Below, one piece after another: positions 43,601 through 53,028 of a DNA stretch of 62,471 bases; within the stretch, counting starts at the first letter, position 1; each line of letters opens with the position of its first letter. The notes under the pieces were generated by a model. It was not told the DNA's origin, searched no databases, and saw nothing but the letters and a program-made list of their open reading frames with translations. The translations under genes and the position numbers were made by a program. This DNA is from Gammaproteobacteria bacterium (GTDB lineage: Bacteria; Pseudomonadota; Gammaproteobacteria; SURF-13), in assembly GCA_016195665.1 (NCBI GenBank), contig JACPZD010000039.1, forward strand, positions 1 to 62,471, written 5' to 3'.

Positions 43601-46453
43601 ACCGGTATGACTCAGACGCTCCCGGTCACTGTATGGATTCCATTCGAGCAGCCGTTGGTGTGTGACCAGCAGCCGCCACGCAGTCCGCATGATCGCATCC
43701 AGACTGAAGAACGCCTCGTAGGGCAGACACACCAGCTCAAAGGCCGCTTGGGCGAAGCGCCGTCCGGCGGAGTGGACGGCGGTGGCGAGATGCTGGCGCA
43801 ACAGCATATCGTCCGGCTTATCGAACAGCTCCATAATGGAGACGAGCAAGGCCGGAAGCAGGACGACTCCGATCACCGCAAAGGTCCAAAACCAGAACGG
43901 CGACAAGACCGTCCAGCCCAGCAGTAACAGGAATGTCAGCGCCGCCGGCGTGAGACTGCGCCGCAGGTTGTCGAGGATCTTCCAGCGGGACAATGCCGAG
44001 AGCGGATTTTTCAGACGAAGCCCTCCAGGACCGGGAACGCTTGGAAACAGCCAGCGAACAAGCTGCCAATCTCCGCGAATCCAGCGGTGCCGGCGGCTCA
44101 CGTCCGCACTGTAGAGAGAGGGATAGTCCTCGTATAACTGCACATCGCTCAACAACCCGGCGCGCGCATAGCACCCCTCCAGAAGGTCGTGGCTGAGTAT
44201 CCGGTTCTCGGCAAAGCGGCCTCTGAGCGATTGCTCGAACGCAGCGACGTCGTAGATTCCCTTGCCTATGAACGAGCCTTCACCGAACAGGTCTTGATAA
44301 ACGTCGGAGACGGCGCGTGTGTATGGGTCTATGCCCGACTCTCCCCCATACAGCCTGGCATAGTACGACCGGTTCGTGCCAGGCAGGCTCGAGCTCACGC
44401 GCGGTTGCAGGATGCCGTAGCCCTCGCAAACACGTTGCTTGTCTTCGTAGTATTGCGGACGGTTCAGGGGGTGCGCCATGGCGCCGACGAATTGCCGGGC
44501 GGAATCACGCGGCAATTGCGTATCCATGTCCAAAGTGATCACGTACTTTATGTTTGATAAGATGGTTGTCTCGCCGATAATTAGAGAGAAGCCCTCTTTC
44601 ACGCCGTCGCGCAACAGCGAATTCAGATCTGCGAGCTTGCCTCGTTTACGCTCGTAGCCCATCCAGACTCCCTCTTGCCGATTCCAGCGGCGCGGGCGGT
44701 GAAAAAGAAAGAACGTGTCACTTTTCGCGCCGCTGTACTTTTCATTCAGCTCCCCGATCCGTGTTTCAACCAGCCGCAGTAGCGGCTCGTCCTCCGGCAG
44801 CGTTTCCTGATGGGCGTCCTGAAAATCGGTCAATAGACCGAAGTGCAAGTTCTCATCCCGATTTGCCAGAAACCGGACTTCCAACGCCTCAACCAGATCC
44901 TCGATGCCCTGAGTGCTGGTGAGTAATGTCGGGACTACGACCAAAGTACGGAAATGCGGGGGAATTACTTTGGAGAAGTCCATGCGCGGCAGCAGATACG
45001 GCGATGTCAGCAACGTCGCCAGCCAATTCACCAGCGCTATCGCCAGTTGGCTTGCGGACAGGACTGAGAGGAACCCGATCAGCGCAAGCAGCCAATCAGA
45101 TAACCCATTGGCCTGAGCCTTTGCCAGTAAGATTCCGGCAAACAACACCGTGATCAGCGTGATTGCGCCCACGTATAGGAACAAGGGGAACCGGCGTCCT
45201 GTTTTACGCAACGCCTCGGTGATGGACACGCGCACCTTCGCCGTTCGTTCGAGTTGCTGCAATCCCCGATCAATCAGATAAAAGCCGACGTGCGCCGTGC
45301 GATCGTCGTTGCCTTTCCGGGCTGCGCCTTCCTGCGCAAGGTGGATCGCACTGTGCGCCACCTCGCCTTCGGTCAGGCCGCTGCCCTTGGCGATCTTTTC
45401 CACGACATGACGGTAGCGATCACGGGTGGCGAAATCCATCTCGCCGTAATATCCGCCGGGGTCCTCGCACAGCATCCGCTCGACGACGCTGGTCGCCTCG
45501 ACGAACTCACGCCAGTCCATCGCCCCCAGAAATCGGAGGCTGCCAATGCTGTTGCTGATGGAGACCTGATCAGCGGCCTGTTGTTGGGTTCCGGACTGAA
45601 CCAACTGCTCGATCGTCAGATTCGATTCCGAGAGATGTTGCTCAATCCACGTCAACGGCAAAGCCAACGCGGGGCTCTGGCCTTGCAGGCGTCGCGCAAA
45701 TTCCGAAACAAACGAGGTCGTCATCGGTGGGCTCGACCTTGCCATATCCGCGATGACCAGAATCAGATTTTTTGGATCCTTCTCGGCGACCTCGGTCATC
45801 TGGTCCGCCCAATGACCGGCGACGTCCCGGTCCATCCTGTCGGCGGCGATGCGGGAGGCGACACGGCGGAGATTCTCGATCAGCGCCAGCCGCAGCATGA
45901 TGGGGATGGCCCACAATTCGCCTAATTTGAGGGCGGTGATCGTCTGGTAAGCCGTCACGAAACTGCTGAGACTTTCCCGATCCAACCGCCCATCGCCGTG
46001 CGAGATCGTTTCCAGCGCGATGTCATGTACGCGCGGCAGTCCGGCCGAAGGGCCATTCAGCAGGCAGGGCAACTCGCGGCTGTACCCTTTGGGCAAGTGC
46101 CGCCTAGCCGTGCTAATCTGTTCTTCAATCAGATAAAAGTTATCGAGCAGCCATTCTCCCGCCGGCGTAATCCGCTGGTTCGCCTTGACCGACGCCGTCA
46201 GCAGATTGCAGACTTCAATCAGGACGCGTTCATTTTCAGCCAGCCGTATCAATAGCCGGCCCAGAGTGCGTCCCGATGTCAACGTGTGCGAGGCCGCGAG
46301 ATGCTTGCCATGCTGCTTCATCTGATCGGCGCTGAACAACTCCGATCGCAGCGGTGGCTCTTCATTAGGGTGCTTGCGCGATATGCCGCTTCCGCGAAGG
46401 CGCGTCTTCAACAGGAGTAAATTTCCGAAGATAGCTGTGCTGCTCGCTTTCAA
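37700..46453 (-). CDS. ndvB: Cyclic beta-1,2-glucan synthase-like giant protein (GT84-GH94, NdvB type)
   Basis: 2917 residues, close to the size of rhizobial NdvB/ChvB. After an N-terminal region (about 1-420) come membrane helices. The GT84 glycosyltransferase part shows [20 protein letters not shown] and [20 protein letters not shown], then further membrane helices. The C-terminal half holds two beta-sandwich repeats (ARGGYSRW-like pattern: [32 protein letters not shown]) and a GH94 phosphorylase-like domain with [13 protein letters not shown] and [20 protein letters not shown]. Expected role: inner-membrane synthesis of periplasmic cyclic beta-glucans for osmotic adaptation. No transporter (NdvA) is adjacent. 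No frameshift over 8.7 kb. Confidence 0.92.
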   Translation of the reverse strand: MKASSTAIFGNLLLLKTRLRGSGISRKHPNEEPPLRSELFSADQMKQHGKHLAASHTLTSGRTLGRLLIRLAENERVLIEVCNLLTASVKANQRITPAGEWLLDNFYLIEEQISTARRHLPKGYSRELPCLLNGPSAGLPRVHDIALETISHGDGRLDRESLSSFVTAYQTITALKLGELWAIPIMLRLALIENLRRVASRIAADRMDRDVAGHWADQMTEVAEKDPKNLILVIADMARSSPPMTTSFVSEFARRLQGQSPALALPLTWIEQHLSESNLTIEQLVQSGTQQQAADQVSISNSIGSLRFLGAMDWREFVEATSVVERMLCEDPGGYYGEMDFATRDRYRHVVEKIAKGSGLTEGEVAHSAIHLAQEGAARKGNDDRTAHVGFYLIDRGLQQLERTAKVRVSITEALRKTGRRFPLFLYVGAITLITVLFAGILLAKAQANGLSDWLLALIGFLSVLSASQLAIALVNWLATLLTSPYLLPRMDFSKVIPPHFRTLVVVPTLLTSTQGIEDLVEALEVRFLANRDENLHFGLLTDFQDAHQETLPEDEPLLRLVETRIGELNEKYSGAKSDTFFLFHRPRRWNRQEGVWMGYERKRGKLADLNSLLRDGVKEGFSLIIGETTILSNIKYVITLDMDTQLPRDSARQFVGAMAHPLNRPQYYEDKQRVCEGYGILQPRVSSSLPGTNRSYYARLYGGESGIDPYTRAVSDVYQDLFGEGSFIGKGIYDVAAFEQSLRGRFAENRILSHDLLEGCYARAGLLSDVQLYEDYPSLYSADVSRRHRWIRGDWQLVRWLFPSVPGPGGLRLKNPLSALSRWKILDNLRRSLTPAALTFLLLLGWTVLSPFWFWTFAVIGVVLLPALLVSIMELFDKPDDMLLRQHLATAVHSAGRRFAQAAFELVCLPYEAFFSLDAIMRTAWRLLVTHQRLLEWNPYSDRERLSHTGLVASFRTMWIAPVIASATTMVLAQSNPAALTAAGPILFLWFASPAIAWWISRPLARRAAKLTAAQILFLRKISRKTWAFFEIFIGPEDHWLPPDNYQEYRGATIAHRTSPTNMGLALLANLSAYDFGYIPAGVLVERTANALRTMQALERHRGHFYNWYDTQSLQPLSPRYVSTVDSGNLAGHLLTLRPGLLALPDDTILGARLFDGLHDTLDVLMDAAEGVTSAPLAQFRKDLESVCAARPATLAAAQRCLARLATSAAHIAGSLDAAPESEAIGWAQALAQQCRSALDELTFLAPWVALPAGPSGISDLPGLRETPTLRELAKLELELLPLIERRLDSEATPAEREWLTEISRLIAEAGRRAQERIATIGRLALQASEIADMEYDFLYDKGRRLLAIGYNVNDLRLDSSCYDLLASEVRLCCFVAIAQGRLPQESWFALGRLLTSIGGEPVLLSWSGSMFEYLMPLLVMPTFDNTLLDRTYKAAVEKHIEYGRQRGVPWGMSESGYDLVDVHLNYQYRAFGVPGLGLKRGLAEDLVIAPYASALALMVAPEAACLNLQRLAAERLTGRFGFYEALDYTASRQRRGRSSTVVRSFMAHHQGMSLLSLAYLLLDRPMQKRFESDPLFQATLLLLHERIPKATAFYSHITELSDIRATSGAPETPVRTLNSPNTPVPEVQLLSNGRYHVMVTNAGGGYSRWKDLAVTRWREDSTCDNWGTFCYLRDVASGSFWSTAYQPTLKQPRHYAVIFSEGRAEFRRRDFVGDGDFDTHTEIVVSPEDDIELRRVRITNRSQTRRTMDITSYAEVVLAVPAADALHPAFGNLFVQTEIIRPRRAILCTRRPRSLGEHTPCMFHLMAMHGADPGEISYETQRMQFIGRGRTVADPQALTDFAALSGNEGSVLDPIAAIRYRITLDPEQSVIIDMVTGIGETRDIVLGLVEKYQDRRLADRVFDLAWTHAQVVLRQINATEADAQLYGHLANSVIYANASLRADVSVLLKNRRGQSGLWGYAISGDLPIVLLQIGDPDNIDLVRQLVQAHAYWRLKGLVVDLVIWNEDRAGYRQLLQEHIMGLIAAGVEANIVDRPGGIFVRPAEQIPNEDRFLLQSVARIIISDSRGTLAEQISRSGLREVRIPRFKPTRRHRPEAPEGAARPHRDLILFNGLGGFTPDGREYVITTAPGQVTPAPWVNVLANPQFGSVISENGLAYTWSENAHEFRLTPWHNDPVCDSSGEAFYLRDEESGHFWSPTPLPSRGAGSYVSRHGFGYSVFEHAEDGIRSELWVYVALDAAIKFSVLKVYNESGRPRRLSATGYAEWVLGDLRPKSAMHVTTEVDAHSGALYARNPYNTEFTDRVAFFDVDDTTRTLSGDRTEFLGRNGTLKNPAAMGRSRLSGKIGAGLDPCAAIQVAFELAAGQGREITFRLGMGHDVGDAGNLVRRLRGPTAAREALEKVWQYWNHTLGAVQVATPDESLNVLTNGWLLYQTIACRLWARSGYYQSGGAFGFRDQLQDVMALIHAEPQRVREHLLLCAGRQFLEGDVQHWWHPPMGRGVRTHCSDDYLWLPLATCRYVLNTGDTGVLDESIHFLEGRPVNAEDDSYYDLPGRSIETASLYQHCVRAILRGLRFGEHGLPLIGSGDWNDGMNRVGKHGKGESVWLGFFLCEVLTQFTGLARLHGDPSFAERCEGERIRLTRNIEQNGWDGEWYRRAYFDDGTPLGSASNPECQIDSIAQSWSVLSGAGDAKRSRMAMKAVDERLVRRDHALIQLLDPPFDKSNLDPGYIRGYVPGVRENGGQYTHGAIWAAMAFAALGDSRRAWELLTMINPVNHAKSPEGVATYKVEPYVVAADVYALSPHTGRGGWSWYTGSAGWMYRLIVESLLGLRLEVDKLHFAPCLPVHWKAFKIHYRYRETVYHIAVTQTEATDASQRDTMRVTVDGVERPDKIIPLIDDRQDHAVEVKVMALSSVHS

Positions 46454-46533
46454 TTCAGAGTCCCCTTATTTCGATTTACTCATAAGTCAATAAGTAAGGC
46501 TACACTTCACGTCACGTCCCCGCCCCCTATGTA

Positions 46534-46628
46534 GGGGGCGGGACAGGGTGGGGGTAGGTAAAACAGGGTATTTACTCAGGAGTCACGTCATAAGCATTGT
46601 TGCCTTGCTTTGTGACTCCTGAGTAAAT
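46534..46628. repeat. TTTACTCAGGAGTCAC inverted-repeat element, copy 1
   Basis: TTTACTCAGGAGTCAC (46571-46586) and GTGACTCCTGAGTAAA (46612-46627) form a perfect 16-bp inverted repeat. The adjoining GGGCGGGACAGGGTGGGGGT also recurs. The same unit, in opposite orientation, is at 62373-62471. It lies upstream of ndvB. Confidence 0.85.
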
Positions 46629-46629
46629 C

Positions 46630-46670
46630 AACCGCCAAGGCGAGTTAGCGCGGTTGGCGTCTTGGCGGTT
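46630..46670. repeat. CGCCAAG-type hairpin
   Basis: AACCGCCAAG (46630-46639) pairs with CTTGGCGGTT (46661-46670); a common proteobacterial intergenic motif abutting the previous element. Confidence 0.55.
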
Positions 46671-46756
46671 AAACAGCCATGCCGGGACTCGACCTTATTG
46701 AGCTATGACGCAGTTAAAGGTCGCGATAATTTTTTGGGCAGAGATTGTATTTTGAG

Positions 46757-47053
46757 CTAGGCCTGGCGCCGCGGCCATTGCTTACGGACCGCTTCGAACA
46801 ACTCCCAGGCAGTGAACAGACGGCTGGCCCAGAGCAGCATCCTGTTCCGGGGGGTGCGCAACAGCAACGTAGCGCTGGTCACCGCCAGCAGAGGATGGAT
46901 ACGCACCGCCTGTACCACGGCAAATCCAATATCCAGCAACCGCAAACGTTTTTGCAGGTGGGACGCGACATAGGACACCTCACTCCTCTGGGCCGCCGCC
47001 TGCGACACCAGGAACTCGCGCCGCCGTCGCAGAAATTCCATACGCGCATTCAT
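46757..47053 (-). CDS. YqjK-like family protein
   Basis: 98 residues, arginine-rich start (MEFLRRRREFLVSQAAAQRS), then one hydrophobic stretch (DIGFAVVQAVRIHPLLAVTS). It is the third gene of a yqjD-yqjE-yqjK set; its ATG overlaps the end of the YqjE-like gene. Function unknown; E. coli relatives are stationary-phase membrane-associated proteins. Confidence 0.75.
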   Translation of the reverse strand: MNARMEFLRRRREFLVSQAAAQRSEVSYVASHLQKRLRLLDIGFAVVQAVRIHPLLAVTSATLLLRTPRNRMLLWASRLFTAWELFEAVRKQWPRRQA

Positions 47054-47460
47054 GACCGGGATGTCAACCGTTCACGGTCTTTTCCCAGTTCGGACAGGGT
47101 GGCGGAAAACAGTCGTGGCCGGGTCCTGAGCTTGTGACGCACCACCAGTGCGGCGATGGCGCCGATACCCAGGTAAAAGACGCTGAAGCCGGCCAGCACA
47201 TACAACCGGTGAGTTTCCCAGAAGGCCACCACGATGAATACGGTAGCGAGCAGCAGGCCCAGTCCGAGAAAAAATAACGACACCAGTCCGTATATGAATA
47301 GTTGGCGGACCCTTTGCCCTTCCTCTTCCATCTCAGTGGAAAGGAGTTCTATCCGGGTATGCAGGATCTCCGTAAAAGTTGCCAGTAACCGCTGCAACGT
47401 GGCCAGCAGACCGGTCGCCCGACTTAGCGCCGGTTCCGGATCTGTGTCGTCGTATGCCAT
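47050..47460 (-). CDS. YqjE-like (phage-holin 3_6 superfamily) membrane protein
   Basis: 136 residues. An amphipathic N-terminal helix (LATFTEILHTRIELLSTEME) is followed by two membrane helices (LFIYGLVSLFFLGLGLLLAT, YVLAGFSVFYLGIGAIAALV). It lies between YqjD-like and YqjK-like genes with four- to five-base spacing or overlap. Confidence 0.82.
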   Translation of the reverse strand: MAYDDTDPEPALSRATGLLATLQRLLATFTEILHTRIELLSTEMEEEGQRVRQLFIYGLVSLFFLGLGLLLATVFIVVAFWETHRLYVLAGFSVFYLGIGAIAALVVRHKLRTRPRLFSATLSELGKDRERLTSRS

Positions 47461-47464
47461 GAGG

Positions 47465-47779
47465 TTAGTGGCGAGAGGTCAGCATGCCGAGCAGAAAGCC
47501 CACCCCTGCGGCAATGGCGACCGCCTGCCAGGGGTTTTCATGGACGAGTTCATCGGTCACCTCGGCCGCTGCCTTGGCCCGGTCAATCAAGTCGCTCTCC
47601 ACTTCCTCAAGCTTGCGTCGCGCCTCTTGCAGGCTTTCCTCGGCCCGTGCGCGCACTGCGCCGATTTTGTCTCCGGTCTGGTTGGCGGTCACCTTTATCA
47701 GTTCTTCGGCGTCGTGCATAACCGTTTTGAAATCATTGATCAGTCTATCCCTTACAACTTGTGTTGATTTAATGGCCAT
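47465..47779 (-). CDS. YqjD/ElaB-like (DUF883) ribosome-associated membrane protein
   Basis: 104 residues: long amphipathic helix (VMHDAEELIKVTANQTGDKI, ARAEESLQEARRKLEEVESD) ending in a C-terminal membrane anchor with HENPWQAVAIAAGVGFLLGM. This is the DUF883 pattern; E. coli YqjD binds ribosomes and tethers them to the inner membrane in stationary phase. First gene of the yqjD-E-K operon. Confidence 0.88.
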   Translation of the reverse strand: MAIKSTQVVRDRLINDFKTVMHDAEELIKVTANQTGDKIGAVRARAEESLQEARRKLEEVESDLIDRAKAAAEVTDELVHENPWQAVAIAAGVGFLLGMLTSRH

Positions 47780-48095
47780 ATCCTACTCCTTATGTCTTCT
47801 TTGCAGGTTTAATAAAAACACCGGTTGTGCCGCCATTCACGTAACACCATCATCAACTCTCAATCTAATTCCCGGACAGTGCTCGAGCCAGTCCACTCCC
47901 GAAGCAATCTCTTTGGCGGCCACACAGGTCACTATTTCGAGAGAATTCACTGTAGCATAGCAGCCGCTATAACTCGCTTACATTTTCACAGAAATGGTTC
48001 GGAAAAATAATTGATCCATATCAAGAAAGGTTGTTTTTTTCTCAATCCATCCTGAAAGCTCGTTCGCACTCCATCCAGGTTGCGTAGACATCCTG
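47780..48095. other. Intergenic region before yqjD-like gene
   Basis: No gene recognised. Apart from the FNR-type palindrome at 48011-48024 there is only AT-rich sequence. Confidence 0.5.
48011..48024. promoter_or_regulatory. Perfect FNR-box-like palindrome
   Basis: TTGATCCATATCAA matches the FNR/ANR consensus TTGAT-N4-ATCAA at every position. It lies 230 bases upstream of the yqjD-like start and 72 bases after the AI-2E transporter stop. No -10 hexamer at the ideal distance was obvious, so regulation of the yqjDEK operon by oxygen is only a suggestion. Confidence 0.55.
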
Positions 48096-49322
48096 TTATT
48101 CTCCCAGCAGCTCGCCCACACGTTTTAAATCTTCCACATGGTCGCATACGGCCTTGATGGCCATGAGAACGGGTATGCCTAGCAATAAACCCCACACGCC
48201 CCACAACCAGCCCCAAAACAGCACGCCTGCGAAAATCACCACCGCGTTCATCCGGCTTGCCCGGCTGGTAAGCCACGGCGTCAGCAATAAACCTGCGAGA
48301 CTGTGGATGACCAGTGAGATCCCGGAGACCATGATCGCCATGCCTACTGTTCCGAATTGGAGAAAGGCGACCAGTGCCGTGCCACCGGTAACGATAACCG
48401 CACCGAGGTAGGGGATAGTATTTAATATCGCGGCGGCGATTCCCCAAATTGCCGCATGCTCCAAGCCGATCCACATAAACGCGAGCCAGGTCGCCACCCC
48501 CACAAGAAGACTGGTGAATACCTGCACCAGCAGATAACGTTGAATCTGGCCGGTGATTTCATCCAACACTTGGAGGGTGATTTTTTTCTTGCTAAAGGTG
48601 GGGCCGCTGATCCTGACCAGTTTGCGCCGGAAGCTGTCGCCTGAAACCATCAGAAAATACGCGAGAAACAATACTATGACGACCTGACCGGCAAACCCGA
48701 CCGCACCCATCGTTCCGGCCCAAAGATAGTCCTGAATATTAAACTTGGGTTTTTCGATTTGCACACGGGTCACCCCCTGCGGGGGGGTGGGAGACGGGGT
48801 TGGTGTATCGCTCACCGCCTTCTCCATCTCGGTGGTGGCTTTTTGCACTTTCTCGATCGCGCTTTCGGACGTCCCCCGTTCCCTGCGCAGCGTCTGGCGG
48901 AACTTCTGCGCCGCTTCGGGCAAAGTTTCTATCGTCGCGGCGGCATCGTCGCTGAGTGAGTAAGCCAGAGAGCTTATCCCGCCCACGATACCCATCAACA
49001 ACACTGCGGCCCCTATTGCCCGCGGGATTCGCCATTTTTGCATCAAGTTGACGAGGGGGAAAAGCGCATAGCTGATCATCACGCCAAACATCAGCGGGAT
49101 GAAAAACGCACGGGCCCAATACAGCGCGAAGATGACTGCAACCACCGTGAGCAGCGCGAGCGAAAGGCTGTGCACGTCAACCGGCATGCGGACAGTGGGC
49201 TGCTGTGTAGCGTCCGGCGCGACCGTCTCCTGACTGGCCAGGGATTCTCCAGCATGGTTTTCTGCGCCGTCCTGGGGTTCAGAGTTCATGGGTGCAGCAG
49301 ATGAAATAGCAGTGGTGTTCAT
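48096..49322 (-). CDS. AI-2E/PerM-family membrane transporter
   Basis: 408 residues, seven to eight membrane segments: FALYWARAFFIPLMFGVMIS, IPRAIGAAVLLMGIVGGISS, GQVVIVLFLAYFLMVSGDSF and FWGWLWGVWGLLLGIPVLMA. A cytoplasmic/periplasmic loop with SESAIEKVQKATTEMEKAV and a threonine/proline stretch sits between TM3 and TM4. The first 45 residues are polar and not part of the family core. Substrates of the family are diverse (AI-2, Na+/H+ exchange). Confidence 0.88.
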   Translation of the reverse strand: MNTTAISSAAPMNSEPQDGAENHAGESLASQETVAPDATQQPTVRMPVDVHSLSLALLTVVAVIFALYWARAFFIPLMFGVMISYALFPLVNLMQKWRIPRAIGAAVLLMGIVGGISSLAYSLSDDAAATIETLPEAAQKFRQTLRRERGTSESAIEKVQKATTEMEKAVSDTPTPSPTPPQGVTRVQIEKPKFNIQDYLWAGTMGAVGFAGQVVIVLFLAYFLMVSGDSFRRKLVRISGPTFSKKKITLQVLDEITGQIQRYLLVQVFTSLLVGVATWLAFMWIGLEHAAIWGIAAAILNTIPYLGAVIVTGGTALVAFLQFGTVGMAIMVSGISLVIHSLAGLLLTPWLTSRASRMNAVVIFAGVLFWGWLWGVWGLLLGIPVLMAIKAVCDHVEDLKRVGELLGE

Positions 49323-49440
49323 GGCACCTTGTCCTAGGCAGGGTGGCGTGGATTAGTGGAGCGTAAACCCTCCGATGCTGGAGTCAAGCCTTCACACACT
49401 CGCCATGTGGTTATACGGCCAAAGCTCATTGAGCGTTTGT

Positions 49441-49518
49441 TTAGTGCATAAAGAAATAAACAATCACTAACACAAACACCGGAACACCGAGCAGCCACGC
49501 AATCAGATATTTACCCAT
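49441..49518 (-). CDS. Tiny single-helix membrane protein
   Basis: 25 codons: MGKYLIAWLLGVPVFVLVIV then YFFMH. One hydrophobic helix. A GAAGGGGAA ribosome site precedes the ATG. I have the impression of similar short proteins beginning MGKYLLAWLLGVP in other proteobacteria. Function unknown. Confidence 0.65.
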   Translation of the reverse strand: MGKYLIAWLLGVPVFVLVIVYFFMH

Positions 49519-49624
49519 GACGTTTCCCCTTCATGAAGCTACTGTATGAAAGCGCTGCCTGGGCTAGTCAACCATTTCGCGGCTGACTCAGCACCAGCGA
49601 TCACTTGCCAGTGGTCAAATAATC

Positions 49625-49661
49625 GCGCGCCCTGCTGGACAGGATGTCCAGCAGGGCGCGC
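49625..49661. terminator. 16-bp hairpin after the BON gene
   Basis: GCGCGCCCTGCTGGAC (49625-49640) pairs perfectly with GTCCAGCAGGGCGCGC (49646-49661), loop AGGAT. It lies just after the BON lipoprotein stop. There is no strong T-run, so it may be a weak terminator or mRNA stabiliser. Confidence 0.6.
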
Positions 49662-49681
49662 GGCCAGCCTATTTAGTGTTG

Positions 49682-49993
49682 TTACTTGCGCAGCAAGTCA
49701 TTCTTGACGGATTTCACACCCTTGACCTTGCGCGCAACTTCGACCGCTTTGTTAATGTCGGCCTTGTCATGGACGAAGCCGCTTAACTGAACCACGCCTT
49801 TGAAGGTTTCAACGTTGATCTCGGCCACTTTCAGGGAAGGTTCATTGAGAATTGCCGCCTTCACGTTGGCAGTAATGATAGAGTCGTCAATATACTCTGC
49901 GGTGCCTTCATGTTTTGCCGTCGAGGCGCAACCGAGCATAATAGCCAATATAAGGGCGAAGAAGAAAGTAGAAACATTTTTAAGTTGATTCAT
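49682..49993 (-). CDS. BON-domain lipoprotein
   Basis: About 103 residues. Lipoprotein signal MNQLKNVSTFFFALILAIML with lipobox ending GC. One BON domain: SIITANVKAAILNEPSLKVA, EINVETFKGVVQLSGFV, KAVEVARKVKGVKSVKNDL. BON proteins (OsmY-like) bind phospholipid surfaces and respond to osmotic or envelope stress. Start at 49993; the longer frame to 50008 has no advantage. Confidence 0.9.
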   Translation of the reverse strand: MNQLKNVSTFFFALILAIMLGCASTAKHEGTAEYIDDSIITANVKAAILNEPSLKVAEINVETFKGVVQLSGFVHDKADINKAVEVARKVKGVKSVKNDLLRK

Positions 49994-50158
49994 GGTGAAA
50001 CCCTCCAAATATATAATTAAGCCAAATACCCTTCAATGCTGAAAACATAAAGGGTTCCTACGACACACCCTTGTCGCGATGCTAAAATCCGAACTTCGCC
50101 CCCGCGCTTTGCTTTTCGACGGGTATCCGCCGCCGGAAAGAAAAATTGAATTAGCAGG

Positions 50159-50317
50159 TTATATCCGGCCCAGCAGAAACAGAATCAAAACTATCACCAG
50201 CACCAATCCAAGAGCGCCACTGGGGCCATAACCCCACGCCCTGCTGTGCGGCCAGGTTGGAATCGCACCAAGCAACATCAGAATCAAAACTACCAACAGT
50301 ATCGTTCCTAATGACAT
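50159..50317 (-). CDS. DUF3309-family small membrane protein
   Basis: 52 residues: MSLGTILLVVLILMLLGAIP, TWPHSRAWGYGPSGALGLVL, then VIVLILFLLGRI. It has the DUF3309 pattern with two hydrophobic helices and a central TWPHSRxWGYGPSG. An AAGGAG site precedes the ATG. Its upstream region carries operator A (50375-50390) and a -10-like TAGACT. Function unknown. Confidence 0.9.
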   Translation of the reverse strand: MSLGTILLVVLILMLLGAIPTWPHSRAWGYGPSGALGLVLVIVLILFLLGRI

Positions 50318-50374
50318 TTCATTTCTCCTTCGAAAAACCTTAGAGACAGTCTAGCCGCACAACCGGGCGTAGTC

Positions 50375-50390
50375 GGTGCGGTGGCGCACA
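50375..50390 (-). promoter_or_regulatory. Operator A of the TGTGCG-N4-CGCACA family
   Basis: GGTGCGGTGGCGCACA, followed by TAAGG. On the minus strand a TAGACT hexamer (50348-50353) lies so that the palindrome centre falls at -41.5, the class II Crp/Fnr activator position. It drives the DUF3309 gene start at 50317. Confidence 0.65.
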
Positions 50391-50559
50391 TAAGGTGGGC
50401 CTGCCGGTGATGCCATGGGCGGGAGCCAATACGGAGAACGAAAACTCTGCGGCGTCGGTACTCAAGCTGCTTACGTGTTGGTGGAGTCACCTTGAACACA
50501 GAATTTCGGATAGGTCCCGTGCGTCAGGAAATGGGTATTCGCGGTCTGTAACAGCGAAG

Positions 50560-50904
50560 TCAGTTCGCCGCTTCCGGCGCCTTCATAACCTCAACGTTGT
50601 CCGGTACGGGTGGTGGCACCGGAGGAATATGGTAGATCGCTGCCTGGGATTCCACATACTCTTCGATTTGTTCGTCGGTGAGAGCAAGCAGCCTGCCTTT
50701 GTCCATCCAGGCGCCCAGTACATGACTCATAATTTCATCGTAGAGCTCGGGGTCCCATTGCCGCTCCTTCCCGACGATGAGTATCGGACTGATGCGGAGA
50801 TGGAGTGCCTTATAAATACGATTGAGGTTGTCTGCAGCAAGTTGATCTTGGCCACCCCAATTACCTACAGTGCTTGCATCTACGAGATATTTATTTAGGT
50901 CCAT
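50560..50904 (-). CDS. Hypothetical protein
   Basis: 114 residues, acidic, with no signal peptide or membrane helix. Begins MDLNKYLVDASTVGNWGGQD; middle part RISPILIVGKERQWDPELYD; C-terminal proline run (HIPPVPPPVPDN). I recognise no domain. It sits between stress-type genes and a repeat. Confidence 0.55.
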   Translation of the reverse strand: MDLNKYLVDASTVGNWGGQDQLAADNLNRIYKALHLRISPILIVGKERQWDPELYDEIMSHVLGAWMDKGRLLALTDEQIEEYVESQAAIYHIPPVPPPVPDNVEVMKAPEAAN

Positions 50905-50945
50905 AGTTGCTTCTCCTGGCTGGTTGTAAAGTGTGAAACTGCGCT

Positions 50946-51047
50946 AACAGGTTGTTGAAAAAGCCCGTCCATGGGCTTTTTCAACCCGCAAGGCGAAAAA
51001 TGCGATTTTCGCTTTGCTTCGCAGGCTGTTTTTCAACAGCCTGCTAA
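50946..51047. repeat. GTTGAAAAAG-type inverted repeat between genes
   Basis: GTTGAAAAAGCCC (50954-50966) pairs with GGGCTTTTTCAAC (50973-50985), followed by a second fold CAGGCTGTTTTTCAACAGCC. It includes T-runs on both strands and may serve as a bidirectional terminator after the catalase gene. Confidence 0.65.
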
Positions 51048-51105
51048 TCCATTAAGTGTGTTGCGGCTGGGGCAGCGGCGCCGCTGGGAACGCAGTGTTC
51101 TCTTT

Positions 51106-52557
51106 TTATGGTTTCAATCCCATGGCAACACGCTTGCCAAGCTCAGGGTCGGCTTTGGTAAGGTGATCTACCATGCGCTGCTGGATGGGTTTGTCCGCTT
51201 TGCCTAAAGAGTCGGTAATGTTATCCACCAAATGATTTTGTTCCTTCTTGCTGAATAAGCGATAGCGTTCGCCTGCCTGAGTGTAGTCATTGGCCAAAGT
51301 GATTTTCTGGCGCACGATACCGGCTGCAACGTGATCAACGGCAGGCGTGCCTGTCAGCGGCGCCTCACAAGGCATCCCGCCCGCCAGCGTATTGGGCTCG
51401 TAGTTCACCGTTCTGCCACCCTGCGGTGCATACTGCATGGCTCCATCGCGCTGGTTATTATTGACGGGCGCCAAAGGCCGATTGATGGGAAGTTGCAGGT
51501 TGTTCGTGCCCACCCGATAGCGCTGGGTATCGGTATACGAGAAGACCCTGCCTTGCAGAAGTTTGTCGGCTGAAAGCTCGATGCCGGGGACGATGGCGGC
51601 CGGAGAGAAAGCGGCCTGTTCCACATCGGAAAAATAATTTTCCGGATTGCGGTTCAACACCATTTTACCCACCGGCATCAGCGGGAATTTATCTTCAGGC
51701 CAGGTTTTTGTGGCATCCAGAGGGTCGAAGTTCTGCTTCAATTCGTCGGCGATCTCCATCGTCTGGACCTTCAGCTCAAACTCCACCGTTGCGCCGGAGG
51801 CAATCGTGTCATGCAGGTCGCGGGTGGCGACGTCCGGGTCTTCCCCGGCAAGCCGGGTCGCCTCGCCGCGATCTATCGTTTCAATCCCGGCGGCGGGTTT
51901 CCAGTGATACTTGACGTAGATCGCCTTGCCCTCGGCATTTACCCACTTATAGGTGTTGACGCCAAACCCCTCCATCTTCCTGAAGCTCTTGACCGTGCCA
52001 CGGTCGGAAAAGAGCCAGACGATCATGTGGGTGGATTCGGGAGTCAGCGAGATGAAGTCCCAAAAGCGGCTGTTCGCGGACGAGCTGGTGGGGATGTTCG
52101 TATCGGGAGCGGGCTTAAAGGCATGTACCATGTCGGGAAACTTGACGGCATCCCGAATAAAGAAGACGGGCAGGTTGTTACCAACCAGATCGTAATTTCC
52201 TTCTTCGGTATAGAATTTCACAGCAAAACCCCTGGGGTCACGCACTGTTTCTGCTGACCCCCGCGCCCCCACCACCGTGGAGAAACGGACAAACACCGGC
52301 GTCTGCTTGGCCGGGTCCTGAAAAACATTTGCGCGCGTGTAGCTCGCCATTGTTTTATACACCTGGAAGTAACCGTGGGCGCCCGCGCCCCTGGCATGCA
52401 CCACGCGTTCCGGGATGCGCTCACGGTCGAAGTGCGCGAGCTTCTCAATCAGATGTACGTCTTGCAGCAAGACCGGTCCACGCTCACCCACGGTCAGTGA
52501 GTTCTGATTGTCGGTGACGGGGACGCCTTGATTCGTTGTAAGGTATTTGTTTTTCAT
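51106..52557 (-). CDS. katA: Monofunctional haem catalase (KatA type)
   Basis: 483 residues, the small-subunit clade length. Catalytic His in ERVVHARGAGAHGYF, Asn in GNYDLVGNNLPVFFIRDAV, and the haem-ligand Tyr in GRVFSYTDTQRYRVG. NADPH-site-like LNRNPENYF is present. It decomposes hydrogen peroxide in the cytoplasm. Single-gene unit within a stress-gene neighbourhood. Confidence 0.96.
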   Translation of the reverse strand: MKNKYLTTNQGVPVTDNQNSLTVGERGPVLLQDVHLIEKLAHFDRERIPERVVHARGAGAHGYFQVYKTMASYTRANVFQDPAKQTPVFVRFSTVVGARGSAETVRDPRGFAVKFYTEEGNYDLVGNNLPVFFIRDAVKFPDMVHAFKPAPDTNIPTSSSANSRFWDFISLTPESTHMIVWLFSDRGTVKSFRKMEGFGVNTYKWVNAEGKAIYVKYHWKPAAGIETIDRGEATRLAGEDPDVATRDLHDTIASGATVEFELKVQTMEIADELKQNFDPLDATKTWPEDKFPLMPVGKMVLNRNPENYFSDVEQAAFSPAAIVPGIELSADKLLQGRVFSYTDTQRYRVGTNNLQLPINRPLAPVNNNQRDGAMQYAPQGGRTVNYEPNTLAGGMPCEAPLTGTPAVDHVAAGIVRQKITLANDYTQAGERYRLFSKKEQNHLVDNITDSLGKADKPIQQRMVDHLTKADPELGKRVAMGLKP

Positions 52558-52568
52558 GGCGGATATTC

Positions 52569-52787
52569 CTAGGACTGCTTGCCCACAACCAGCAGTAGCG
52601 CGCCCGCTACGATGGCCCCTACGCCGGCCCAGACCGGGACATTGATTGTCTTCGTGTCCTTGATCGATAGTTCGAGCGAGCCCAGCTTGGCCTGTTGGGT
52701 ATCCTTGGTGTAGCTGAACTTGCCATACGCCAGCCCCAGGGCGCCCGCCACGATCAACACGATTGCCACGATTTTGATTGCATTCAT
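52569..52787 (-). CDS. Small two-helix membrane protein
   Basis: 72 residues: MNAIKIVAIVLIVAGALGLA, then YGKFSYTKDTQQAKLGSLEL, then VPVWAGVGAIVAGALLLVVG. Two membrane helices flank a short beta-like loop. Start at 52787 behind AGGAG; the longer frame to 52877 is not supported. A conserved but uncharacterised family in my recollection. Confidence 0.8.
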   Translation of the reverse strand: MNAIKIVAIVLIVAGALGLAYGKFSYTKDTQQAKLGSLELSIKDTKTINVPVWAGVGAIVAGALLLVVGKQS

Positions 52788-52848
52788 CTCATCTTCTCCT
52801 GAAAGTGATACCTCTGAATCCGCGCCGCATAGATCCCTTCCGGGGTTG

Positions 52849-52998
52849 CTACAGAGGCTTTCGACCTTGAATGACACGAATCAGAATCACCACGACCGCG
52901 ATGACCAAGAGAGCGTGAATGAATCCGCCCAGGGTGTACGAGGAGAGCAAACCCACCAGCCACAGGACAATCAAGATGACTACTAGTGTCTCGAGCAT
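52849..52998 (-). CDS. Lmo0937-family small membrane protein
   Basis: 49 residues: MLETLVVILIVLWLVGLLSS, YTLGGFIHALLVIAVVVILI, then RVIQGRKPL. It has the lmo0937 family pattern (two helices, YTLGGxIHxLLVIA, GRKP tail). It precedes the two-helix protein by 61 bases, probably in one transcript. Confidence 0.88.
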   Translation of the reverse strand: MLETLVVILIVLWLVGLLSSYTLGGFIHALLVIAVVVILIRVIQGRKPL

Positions 52999-53028
52999 TT
53001 TTTGCCGCCGGGTAAGAAGCCGCGACGA

